A stretch of DNA of 64,000 nt. Source: Xanthomonas hortorum pv. pelargonii. Its GTDB lineage: Bacteria > Pseudomonadota > Gammaproteobacteria > Xanthomonadales > Xanthomonadaceae. This document shows, piece after piece, positions 25,301-37,700 of this stretch. The notes beneath the pieces were generated by a model, which made no database searches, was not told where the DNA came from, and saw only the letters and a list, made by a program, of their open reading frames with translations. Location of the stretch: the NCBI RefSeq assembly GCF_024499015.1, contig NZ_CP098604.1, positions 1 through 64,000 of the forward strand, given 5' to 3'. Position 1 is the first letter of the stretch; every line of letters begins with the position of its first letter. The translations under genes and the position numbers were made by a program.

Positions 25301-28300
25301 GTCGTGTCTGGGCGAGCAGGTCCAAGCAGAGAGAGTTCATGGCGAACAGGTGCATATCGAACTACTGCCGCCCGACCAAGCCTTGGTGCTGCACGAGCAA
25401 CTGCTTACAGATCACGCACTCAACAATCACTTCGATCCAGACGCCGAACTACGATGCTGGATCGCGTATGAGGCCAGCACGCCGTTTCAGCTCGATCGCG
25501 ATGCACCGATCCGTTTCCGTCTGCTGCAGCTGTCGCTCGATGAACATGCATTGCTGATCACCCAGCATCACAGTGCCTCGGACGGCTGGTCGGTGGGTGT
25601 GTTGTTGCATGAGCTGTCTGCGCTGTATGCAAGTTGCCTGCGCGGCCAGCCAGACCCGCTGCCGCCGCTACCGATCCAGTATCCCGACTACGCCGCCTGG
25701 CAGCGTCAGTGGCTGGAAGGGCCGCGCCGGCAGCAGCAACTCGATTATTGGCAACGTCAGCTTGCAGGCGCGCCCAGCTTGCTCGATCTGCCGCTGGATC
25801 GCCCACGCCCGCCGCAGCAGGATTTCAGCGGTGCCGAGGTCGCCATCCACTTCGATGCCGATCTCAGCCACGCGCTGGAGACTTTGGCGCGCCGCCATCG
25901 CTGCACCGTGTTCATGACTGTGCTGGCGGCGTGGGGCGCGCTGTTGTCGCGTTTATGTCGCCAGGACTGCGTGCTGGTCGGCATCCCGGTCGCCGGGCGT
26001 ACGCGCGCCGAGCTGGAGCCGCTGATCGGTTTCTTCGTCAACACGCTGGCGATCCGTTTCGATGCCCCCGCAAGCGTGAGTACTGCCGCGCTGTTGGCGC
26101 AGGTGCGCCAGCAAGTGCTCGATGCGCAGGCGCATCAGGATGTGCCGTTCGAGCAGGTGGTGCAAGCCGTACAACCCGTGCGCAGCAGTTCGCATACACC
26201 GTTAGTGCAGACGTTGTTGGCCTGGGAGCAGGACGCAGTGGCTGGCGTGGTTCCACACGTCTCTGGTGCAGATGCTGACCATCCAAAAATCGCGGACGAT
26301 CCATGGGCCGCACTGGATCCGCAACGGCTGCAGATTCCCGCCAATGCCGCCCGCTTCGATCTCACCTTGCAGTTGCGCAGTGGTGCCGAGCCAGTGGGAC
26401 AGCGACGCAGCGGCAATCTCGCCGCATCCTGTGTGCAAGGCACGCTGAGCTATGCCACTGCCGTGTTCGATGCCGCGACTGCCAATCGCATCGTCGGCTA
26501 TCTGCAAAGCTTGCTGCGCGCCATGGCTGCCGACAGCACCGTGCCACTGGACACCGTGGCATTACTGGATGCGCACGAACGCCAGCAGTTGTTGGTCGAC
26601 TTCCAGCCGGCTGCTGTGGTTTATCCCTGCACGTTGTTGCATGAGCTGATCGAGCAGCAAGTCCAGCGCACCCCGCATGCCATCGCGGTGGCCCAGGATC
26701 AACTGCAGTTGGACTATGCCGCGCTGGATGCGCAGGCCAATCAGCTTGCCCACCATCTGCGCCAACTGGGCGTCGGCCCCGATGTACGCGTGGCGATCTG
26801 CGCGCAGCGCAGTCCGATGTTGGTGGTCGGGCTGCTCGCGATTTTGAAAGCCGGCGGCGCCTGTGTGCCGCTGGATCCGGAGTACCCGGCCCAGCGTTTG
26901 GCCGACATGCTCGCCGACAGCCAACCGCTCGCCGTGCTTGTCGATGCGTATGCGGGCGAACACCTCCCGCTACTGGCTAGCGACGCGCTGCAACGCGTCT
27001 CGCTGCTTGATACTGAGCTAGCGGACAGCGTGTTGCTCTGCAAAGGACTGCCGACAACATTGGCGGTTTATCAGCTGGATCAGCCCAATACGCCCTGGGA
27101 CCACCAGCCCACCACCGCCCCGCACGTGCCAGCGCTAGAACACGACCACCTGGCCTACGTGATCTACACCTCAGGCTCCACCGGCACGCCCAAGGGCGCG
27201 ATGAACACGCATCGCGGCGTGGTCAATCGACTGCTGTGGATGCAGGACACCTATGCGCTCACCCCAGACGATGTGGTGCTGCAAAAAACGCCGATCAGCT
27301 TCGATGTCTCGGTGTGGGAATTGTTTTGGCCGCTTTTGAGTGGCGCGCGTTTGCAGCTGGCGCGTCCTGGTGGACACAAGGATCCGGCTTACCTCGGCGC
27401 AACTATCGCCGAGGCTGCAGTGACAACGCTGCACTTCGTGCCTTCGATGCTCGACGCTTTTCTAGCAACCGACGCACCGCAACACTGCAGCGGACTCACC
27501 CGCGTGATTTGCAGCGGCGAAGCTTTGCCCGGGCAACTGGTGCAGCGCTTCCGCACCCAGCTACCCGGCGTGCAACTGCACAATCTTTATGGCCCGACCG
27601 AAGCCGCCATCGACGTCAGCTTCTGGGACTGCACTGCCAGCAACGATACGCCCGACAACACGCCGATCGGCAAGTCGGTTGCCAACACGCAGCTCTATGT
27701 GCTCGATACGCATCTGCAGCCGGTGCCAATCGGTGTGGCGGGAGAGCTGCATATCGGAGGCGTGCAAGTCGCACGCGGCTATCTCGATCGCCCCGAGCTC
27801 AGCGCACAACGTTTCATTCCCGATCCTTTCCGCTCCGCGCCAAACGCACAGCTCTACAAGACTGGCGATCTGGCACGTTGGCGCAGCGATGGCGTCCTCG
27901 AATACCTCGGCCGCAACGACGATCAGGTCAAGATCCGTGGCCTGCGCATTGAACCTGGTGAGATCGCTGCACGACTGGCTACGCACTCCGATGTGCGCGA
28001 CGCAGTAGTGCTTGCACGCGAAGATCAATCCGGCCAGCTGCGCCTGGTCGCTTACTACCTGGCAGCTAAGCTGCTACCAATCGAAACACTGCGAAGCCAT
28101 CTCGCCGCGCAACTCCCCGACTACATGGTGCCAGCGGCTTACGTGCACCTGGAGGCGCTGCCACTGACGCCCAACGGCAAGCTCGATCGCCGCGCCCTGC
28201 CCGCGCCAACCGAAGAGGCCTTGGCAACACGCGACTTCGTGCCTCCGCAAGGACCAACCGAGAACATCATTGCAGCACATTGGTGCGAGCTACTCGGCGT

Positions 28301-31300
28301 ACATCAGGTCGGTCGCGACGATCAGTTCTTCGCTCGCGGCGGACACTCGTTGCTGGCGATCAACCTGATCGAACGCTTGCGCGCCGATGGGCTGCACGCC
28401 GAAGTGCGCAACCTCTTCGCCAGCCCCACCCTGTCCGGTTTTGCCGCAAGCCTGCACAACACGACAACTACCAACACCACGCTAGTCATCCCACCCAACC
28501 GCATCACCCCCGACCTAACCCAACTCACCCCGCAACACCTGCCGCTAGCCGACCTTACCCAGCAAGACATCGACCGCGTGCTGGAACAGGTTCCCGGCGG
28601 CCTCGCCAACGTGCAGGACATCTACGCACTCTCGCCGTTCCAGCATGGCCTGCTGTTCCATCACCTGCTTGCCACCGATGGCGATCCTTACCTGTTACGC
28701 CTGCGGCTGCGCTTCAACGATCGCGCCGGGTTGGACGCCTATCTGACCGCACTGCAAACCGTCATCGACCGCCATGACATCCTGCGCAGTGCGGTGCTGT
28801 GGGAAGGCCTGAGCGAACCGGTACAAGTGGTCTATCGCCGCGCAACGCTCGCGATTGACGCGCTGGATTGCTGCAGCTTCGATCCACGACAACCGTTCGA
28901 AGAGCAACTGGCCACGCGCCCACAACTGCGCCAGTTGGATCTGCGTCGCGCACCGCTGCTGCATGCCAGCGTAGTTGCCGATCCTGATGATCAACGCTGG
29001 CACCTCTTACTACTGCAACACCATCTGATCGGCGATCACACCACGCTGGAAACCATCCAGTCCGAGATCCAGGCGCTGCAAGCCGGACGCGGCGCTGAAC
29101 TCCCGCCGCCGCAACCGTTCCGCAACCTTGTGGCACAAGCGCGTCTGGGATTGCCGCAAGCCGCGCACGAAGCGTTTTTCCGCGAGCGCCTGGGCGATCT
29201 GGATACGCCGTGCGCACCATTCGGCCTGTTACAGGCGGCCGATACCGCACCCGGCGAACACACGATGGTGCTGGATGCTGCATTGGTTGCACGACTGCGC
29301 CAGGCGGCGCAACGCTTGGGTGTCAGTCTTGCAAGCGTGTGCCATCTGGCCTGGGCATTGGTCGTGGCCCGCACCAGCGGCTGCACCGACGCGGTGTTCG
29401 GCAGCGTGCTGTTCGGCCGCATGGGGCAGACCGCAGCCGGAGCACTCGGACCGTTTATCAATACCCTGCCGCTACGCATCGCGCTGGCCGAGCCGATCGG
29501 CGCCGAAGCGGCAGTGCGCCGCACGCATGCCGATCTGGCCGCGTTACTGCGTCACGAACACGCCTCGCTGGCACTGGCGCAGCGTTGCAGCGCGGTGCCG
29601 GCACCGGCGCCGCTGTTCACCGCCTTGTTCAACTACCGGCACAATCGCGACGGCGGCGATACTGCTCTGCGCGGTGGCGAGGAGCGCACGCACTATCCGA
29701 TTCATCTGGCCGTGGAAGACGATGGGCATGGCCTGGCGCTGACTGCGCAAGTCTGTGCAGCGCTGAACCCGCAGCGGTTGTGCAGCTATCTGGCCACTGC
29801 TCTGAGCGGGCTGGTCGATGCGTTGGAGCATGCGCCGCAGACGCCGGTGCAGCGAGTGCCGGTGTTGCCCAAAGCAGAACAGACGCAGGTACTTGAAAGC
29901 TTCAATGCCAGCGTCACCGCGTTTGCCCCCGGCATCTGTCTGCACCAGCTGTTCGAAGCGCAGGTGATGCGCACGCCCGATGCCATCGCGGTGGAACTGG
30001 ATGCGCGCTCGTTGAGTTACGCCGAATTGGAGGCACAGGCCAGCCAGTTGGCCCATCACCTGCGCAGTCTCGGCGTGGGTACGGAATGTCGCGTGGCGCT
30101 ATGTCTGCAGCGCAGCCCTGAGCTGGTGATCGGCCTGCTCGGCATTCTCAAGGCCGGCGCTGCGTATGTGCCATTGGATCCGGAGTATCCGAGCGAGCGA
30201 CTGGCCTACATGCTGGCCGACAGCCAACCGCTGGCGGTGCTCTGCGATGGCTATGGACTGGCAAGAATTCCGCAACTTCCCGAAGTCACTTACTGTCGTC
30301 TGGATGCACCAGCCCTGCCGTGGAACGCGCAGCCCGCTAGCGCACCGCAGCTGCCCGAACTGCATCCCGGCTGCCTGGCTTACGTGATCTACACCTCCGG
30401 CTCCACCGGTCAACCGAAGGGAGTGATGAACGCACATCGTGGTGTGGTCAACCGGCTGCAGTGGCATCAAACCATGTTCCCGCTGGGGCCGCATGATCGG
30501 GCGCTGCAGAAGACGCCGTTCGGTTTCGATATCTCGCTGTGGGAGATCTTCTCGCCGCTGCAGGCCGGCGCACGCCTGGTGCTCGCACGCCCGCAGGGGC
30601 ATCAGGATCCGCAGTATCTGGCCAGGTTGATCGAACAACGCGGCATCACCCAGGCGCATTTCGTTCCGTCGATGCTGCAGCTGTTTCTGGATCAGGCCGA
30701 ACCGCCGCACTGCCCCAGCCTGCGCTGGCTGCTGTGCAGCGGCGAGGCGTTGAGCGATGCCTTGCAGCGGCGCTGTTTGCAGGCGTTGCCGCATGTTGAA
30801 TTGCACAATCTCTATGGCCCCACCGAGGCGGCGATCGAAGTCAGCCATTGGCAGTGCGACCCGCAGCTGCATCGCGGGCTGGTGCCGATCGGCAGGCCGA
30901 TCGCCAATACCCGCTTGTACGTGCTCGATACCCACGGCCAGCCGGTGCCGGTCGGCGTGCCGGGCGAGCTGCAGATCGGTGGTGTGCAGGTGGCGCGCGG
31001 CTACTGGAATCTGCCTGAGCTCAGTGCCGAGCGCTTCGTCGCCGACGATCATTTCGACGTGCACGCCGCATGCCGCTACAAGACCGGCGACCTGGCGCGT
31101 TGGCTGCCCGATGGCAACCTGCAATACCTGGGACGCAACGATCATCAGGTCAAGATTCGCGGCTTGCGCGTTGAGCTGAGCGAGATCGAATCGCGTCTGC
31201 TCGTGGCCCCCGGGGTGCGCGAAGCGGTGGTGCTGGCACGCGAAGACAGCCCTGGCCTGACGCGGTTAGTGGCCTATCTCACCGCGCTGCCCGATCGATG

Positions 31301-31782
31301 CCGATGCCGCGGCTTTACGGCCCGCCACGCTGCGTTCCGCACTCGACCGCGCATTGCCCGAGCACATGCTGCCGTCGGCCTGGGTGGTGCTACCCAAGCT
31401 GCCGCTGACCGCCAACGGCAAGCTCGATCGCAAGGCCCTGCCGGCGCCGGAAGGCCAGGCGTTTGCGCTGCGTCCCTACAGCGCGCCGAGCGGCCCGACC
31501 GAATGCCTGGTGGCCGCGCACTGGTGCCGGCTGCTAGGGCTACCGCAGGTCGGGCGCGACGACGACTTCTTCGCGCTGGGCGGGCAATCGCTGCTGGCGG
31601 TGCGGTTGCTGGCGCAGTTGAGCGAACAGGCGCAGGTGCGGCTGCCGCTGTCGGCGGTGTTCGAGTTCCCGACCCTGGCCGCTTTCAGCCGCAGGCTCGC
31701 GCTGGCACAGCTGCAACGCCTGGCGCCCGACGCGCTGGCGCAACTGAGTGCACTTACGGAGATGGATCATGTCGCACGATAA
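22395..31782 (+). CDS. Non-ribosomal peptide synthetase 1 (three modules, frameshifted near 3' end)
   Basis: Domains: degenerate half-C region (22395-23200); A1 (SGSTGVPKG near 23700); T1 (GGHSLL near 24880); C with HHSASDGW (25566); A2 (SGSTGTPKG near 27175); T2 (28339); dual C/E with tandem HHLLATDGD near 28655 and HHLIGDH near 29020; A3 (30400); T3 (GGQSLL, 31580). Residues lining the A pockets read DAFWLGATFK (Val-like), DVWHISLIDK (Ser) and DIWHLSLIEK (Ser-like). The dual C/E in module 3 implies D-configuration of residue 2. An extra C at about 31296 shifts the frame late in A3; the coding signal continues to TAA 31780 in the next frame. Without correction the protein ends at 31970, losing T3. 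NRPS2 starts inside its last codons. Confidence 0.88.
27237..27624 (+). repeat. Near-identical A-domain segment, copy in A2
   Basis: This stretch of the serine-type A2 domain matches 43723-44110 in A7 with about nine base differences by eye, most at third codon positions. The flanking domains also align (modules 1-2 with modules 6-7) at lower identity. It indicates recent module duplication or gene conversion. Confidence 0.7.
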
Positions 31783-34700
31783 GTCCACCGCGCTGGACGC
31801 TCTGGACACCGACGCACTGGAACGCTTGCTCGCGCTGGCGCAACAACAGCACCTCGCCCCCGCACCGGCGCTGGACACCTTGGTGCCAACCGACCACAGC
31901 GGCCTGCTGCCGGCCTCGTTCGCGCAGCAGCGGTTGTGGTTTCTGGAACAGTTGCACGGCTCCGGCATGAGTTACCTGATGTGCGCCGGGCTACGTCTGA
32001 AGGGCACGCTGGATCGCACCGCACTGATCGAAGCACTGCAGGCATTGCTGGCACGCCATGGACCACTGCGCAGCCGCTTTGTGCCCGACGGCGAGCAGGT
32101 GCGGATGCAATGGTTGCCGGCCGAGCAGGCACTGCAGCTCAGCGAACACGACCTGTCCACGCTTGATGCTGCGCAGGCCGACGCAGCGCTGCAGCACTGG
32201 CTGGACCACGAAGCCAGTACGCCGTTCCAACTCGAACAAGGCCCACTGATTCGTTTCCGCCTGCTAAAGCTGGCAGACGATGCACATGTGCTGCTCAGCA
32301 CGACACATCACAGCGCTTCGGATGCCTGGTCCGAAGCAGTGCTGCAGCGCGAACTGGCTGCGCTTTACAACGCCTTCCACGCACGCCGGCCGAACCCGCT
32401 ACCGGCGCTTGCGATCGACTACGCCGACTACGCCGCCTGGCAAGGCCGGTGGCTTGGCGCGGGCGAAGGCAAACGCCAGGTCGACTACTGGCGCGCGCAG
32501 CTGGCCGACGCACCGACCCTGCTCGACCTGCCAGTGGATCGCCCGCGCCCGCCACTGGCCAACAGCGATGGCGGCGAACTCAGGTTTGCGTTCGACGCTG
32601 AGTTCAGCGATGCGTTGGACACGCTGTCGCGGCGGCACGGCTGCACGCGTTTCATGACTTTGCTGGCTGGCTGGGGCGCGCTGCTGGCGCGGCTGTGCCG
32701 GCAATCCAGCGTATTGATCGGCAGTCCGTTCGCCGGTCGTACGCGTGCCGCACTGGAGCCGCTGGTGGGCTTTTTCGTCAACACCTTGCCGGTGCGCGTG
32801 GACGTGGACCTCACCACCGACACCGCCACGCTACTGGCCCAGGTCCGCCGCAATGTGCTGGCCGCGCAGGACCATCAGGAGCTGCCGTTCGAGCAACTGG
32901 TCGAACGCCTGCAACCGGCACGCGATGCCAGCCACAACCCGCTGGTGCAGGTGATGTTTGCCTGGGAGGAATCACAGGCTGCACCGGAAGAAGGCGCGTG
33001 GGCGGCATTACAACCACAGCCTCTGACGCTCGCCGAACGCAGCGCAAAATTCGATCTGACTCTGACCCTGGCGGCGACCCCGCAAGGGCTGTGCGGACGG
33101 CTCAGCTATGCCACCGCCTTGTTCGATGCATCGACAATCGCGCGGCTGGTGGGCTATTTCGAAGCGCTGCTGCGCGGCATGCTCGATGACGAGCGGCGCG
33201 CACTGGCGACGATCGAGCTGCTGTCGCCCGCCGAGCGCCGACAGTTGCTGCACGATCGTAATCAGACCCACATGACGGTACCGGCCGGCAGTGTGGTGCA
33301 GTGGTTCGCGGCACAAGTTGCAGCTACACCGGATGCACTTGCGTTGGTGCAAGGCGAGCAGCAGCTGAGCTACGCGCAGCTGCAAGCGCAGGCAACACAG
33401 CTCGCACGGCATCTGCGCGCGCTCGGTGTGATGCCGGATGCGCGCGTCGCGGTGTGTTTGCGGCGCAGCCCGCAGCAGGTCGTTGGCCTGCTGGCCAGCC
33501 TGCTGGCCGGCGCGGCGTATGTGCCGCTGGACCCAGAAGATCCAGGCGAGCGCCTGGCATTCCTGCTCGCCGATTGCCGGCCCAGCGTGTTGCTGGCAGA
33601 CAGCGCCACGCTGTCGCATTTGATGCCGCCCATCGATCTGCCGATCTGCCGGATGGATGACGCCGCGCCTGCCTGGGCAGAGGCTTCGATGCTGGACGAA
33701 GCGCTCGCGCTTGCGCAGCCGCAGCATCTGGCCTACGTGATCTACACCTCCGGCTCCACCGGCACACCGAAGGGCGTGATGGTGGAACATCGCGCGCTTG
33801 CGAATCTCGTGCACTGGCATCAGCAGAGCTTCGGCCTGACTGCCGGCCAGCACACTGCAGCCACTGCGGCGATCGGCTTCGACGCCAATGCATGGGAACT
33901 GTGGCCGGCCTTGTGCAGCGGCGCCACCTTGCACCTGCCGCCAGCGACCACCGCGCGCGACCCGCAGGCCTTGCTCGACTGGTGGCGGCAGCAGCCATTG
34001 CACAGCGGTTTTCTGGTCACGCCCATCGCCGAGCTGGCGCTGGAACAAGGCGCGCTGCCGCCGTCATTGCAGCAACTGTTGATCGGTGGCGACCAGCTGC
34101 GGCGGCTGCCGCGGCTGCCGGCCGGCCTGCGCCTGAGCAACAACTACGGGCCCACCGAAACAACGGTCGTGGCCACCTCCGGCCTGCTGGCCGATGGCGA
34201 TTACCCCGCCGACATCGGCCGGCCGATCACCAATACCCGCGTGTACCTGCTGGATGCCTGCAAGCAGCTGGTGCCGCATGGCTGCGTCGGCGAGTTGTAC
34301 ATCGGCGGGCACGGTGTTGCGCGTGGTTATCTGCATCAGCCGGCGCTGAGCGCAGAACGCTTTGTCGACGATCCGTTCGAGCCGGGCGAACGTTGTTACC
34401 GCAGCGGGGATCTGGCGCGCTGGCGAGCCGATGGCCGTCTGGAATTTCGCGGGCGCGCCGACGATCAGGTCAAGATCCGCGGCTTCCGCATCGAGCCCGG
34501 CGAGATCGCCGCGCGTCTGGCCGCCTGCCCTGGCGTGGCCGAAGCCGCAGTGATCGCCACCGGCAGCGGCGCGACAGAAAAACGCTTGGTCGCCTACATC
34601 ACCGCGCAGCCCGATGCTGACGCCGACGCGCTCGCACCGGCCGAGCTGCGCGCCGCACTGGCCGCGCAATTGCCCGACTACATGCTGCCGGCCGCGTACG

Positions 34701-37700
34701 TGCTGCTGGACGCGCTGCCACTGACGCCCAACGGCAAGCTCGATCGCCGCGCCCTGCCCGCCCCCACCGACGACGCCCTGGCCGCGCGTGCGTTCGTCCC
34801 GCCACAGGGACCGACCGAATGCGCCATCGCCGCGCACTGGTGCGCATTGCTCGGTGTGCAGCAAGTAGGCCGCGACGATCAGTTCTTTGCGCTCGGCGGG
34901 CACTCGTTGCTGGCGATCCGCCTGGTCGAACGTCTGCGTGCCGATGGGCTGCATGCGCAGGTGCGGCACCTGTTTACCGCACCCACCCTGGCCGGTTTCG
35001 CCGCCAGCCTGCACGGCGACAACAGCGCCGCGCTGGTGGTGCCACCCAACCGCATCACCCCTGAGCTGACCCAACTCACGCCGCAGCAGTTGCCACTTGC
35101 CGAGCTCACCCAGCGGGACATCGATCGCGTGCTCGAACACGTGCCCGGCGGCCTAGCCAACCTGCAGGATCTGTACGCGCTGTCGCCGCTGCAGGACGGC
35201 CTGCTGTTCCATCACCTGCTCGCGTCCGAAGGCGATCCGTATCTGCTGCGCCTGCGCCTGCGCTTTGCCGATCGCGCCGGGCTGGACGCTTACCTGGCCG
35301 CACTGCAGCGCGTGATCGATCGCCACGACATCCTGCGCAGCGCAGTGCTGTGGGAAGGCCTGAGCGAACCGGTGCAGGCGGTCTATCGCCATGCGTCGTT
35401 GCCGGTCGAGACGCTGGATTGCTCCAGCTTCGATTCACGGCAATCGTTCGAAGAGCAGCTCGCCGCGCACCCGCAGCTGCGCCAGCTGGACCTGCGCCGT
35501 GCACCGCTGCTGCATGCCAGCGTGGTTGCCGACCCGGATGGTCAACGCTGGCATTTGCTGTTGTTGCAACACCATCTGATCGGCGACCACACCACGCTGG
35601 AAACCATCCAGTCCGAAATCCAGTCGCTGCTGACTGGGCGCGGCGATGAATTCCCGCCGCCGCAACCGTTCCGCAATCTGGTCGCACAAGCGCGCCTGGG
35701 ACTACCGCAAGCTGCACACGAAGCCTTTTTCCGCGCGCGTCTAGGCGATCTGGACACGCCATGCGCGCCGTTTGGCCTGCTCGATGCCACTGGTGTGGTG
35801 AGCAGCTGCGAACACGCGTTGCCGCCAGCGCTGAGCGCACGCCTGCGGCAGCTTGCCAGCCAGCACGGCGTCAGTCTGGCCAGCCTGTGCCATCTCGCCT
35901 GGGGATTGGTGGTGGCACGCAGCAGCGGTTGCGCCGAGCCGGTGTTCGGCACCGTGTTGTTCGGCCGCATGGACCAGGCCGATGCCAGCACACTGGGCCT
36001 GTTCATCAACACCTTGCCGTTGCGGCTGCGGCTGCAGCAATACACCGGCGTGGCGGCGGCGCTGCAGCACACCCATGCCGAACTGAGCGCATTACTACGC
36101 CACGAACACGCCTCGCTCGCGCTGGCACAGCGTTGCAGCGCGGTGCCGGCTCCTGCGCCGCTGTTCACCGCGTTGCTCAACTATCGTCACAACGCCGGCT
36201 CCAACGCGGTGGCCGCGCGCCCGCAAGACGGCGCCTTGCTGAGCGCCGAGGAACGCACGCATTACCCGCTGGCGCTGTCGGTGGGAGACGATGGCCGCAC
36301 GCTGGAGCTGAGCGCGCAAAGCGTTGCGCCGCTGGCGCCGGAGCGGCTGTGCGCCTTCATGGAATCTGCATTGCAAGCGCTGGCCGCTGCGCTGGAGCGA
36401 TCGCCGGACACAGCGCTGACCCAGCTCGATGTGCTTCCGCCAGACGAACGCCGGCAGGTGCTGCACAGCTTCAACCAGACCAACGCGCCCTGCCCCGACC
36501 ACACCGCGCTGGCCGCACTGTTCGAACGTCAGGCACGACGCAACCCGGCCGCCATCGCGGTGGTCGATGGCGCGCGCCAGATCGATTACGCCACGCTGGA
36601 CGCGCGCGCAACTGCGCTGGCCCGGCAGTTGCGCGCTGCCGGCGTCGGCCCCGGTGAGCTGGTGGCCATGTGGCTAGCACGCAGTGCGGAACTGGTGCTG
36701 GCGCAGTTGGCCATTCTGAAAGCCGGTGCCGTCTATGTGCCGCTGGATCCGGACGCGCCGTGGACACGCAGCGCCAGCATTCTCGACGACTGCGCAGCGC
36801 GACATCTGCTGCATGCTGCCGGACGCGCGCCGCAAGCACTGGCGGCGACGCTGCAATTGCATGCGGTCGATCTTGATACCGATGCCGCTGCGGTCACCAG
36901 CGTCTCGCCACGTCCGGCAAGCGCCGCAGCACTGGCCTATGTGATGTACACCTCCGGCTCCAGCGGCCGGCCCAAAGGTGTGCAGATCACCCAACGTGCG
37001 GTGATCAACCTGGCCTGCAATCCGGCCTGCGGTAATTTTACCGAGCAGGACCGCGTTGCCTGGGTCGGCAATCCCGCTTTCGACATCAGCACGCTGGAAG
37101 TGTGGGCACCGCTGCTGCATGGCGCGCGCCTGGTGGTGGTCGATCACGCGCAGACCTTGCAGGCCGACGCGCTGGCACAGCTGCTGCGTCGCGAAGCGGT
37201 CAGCGTGTTACATCTCACCGCAGGCCTGTTTCAGCAGCATGCACACACGTTAGGCAATGTCATCGGGCAGCTACGCCTGTTGATGGTAGGCGGCGATGCA
37301 GTGGATTCGAGCGCCATCGATCACGTGCTGCGCCAGCACCCGCCCGGGCAGTTGCTGCACTGCTATGGCCCCACCGAGACCACCACCTTCGCCACCACCT
37401 GCGTGCTGCGCCAGCCGCTAGACGGGCGACGTCCCCCATTGGGGCGGCCGATCGGCAATGCCCGCATCTACCTGCTCGACGGCGAACTGCAGCCGGTGCC
37501 GATCGGTGTGCCGGGCGAGCTGTGCATCGGTGGCATCGGCGTGGCGCACGGTTATCTCAACCGGCCGCAGCTCACTGCCGAGCGCTTCCTCGCCGACCCG
37601 TTCCATCCGGGCGGGCGGATCTACCGCAGCGGCGATCTGGGGCGTTGGCTGGCAGACGGCAGCCTGGAATTTCTCGGCCGTGGCGACCAGCAGGTCAAGA

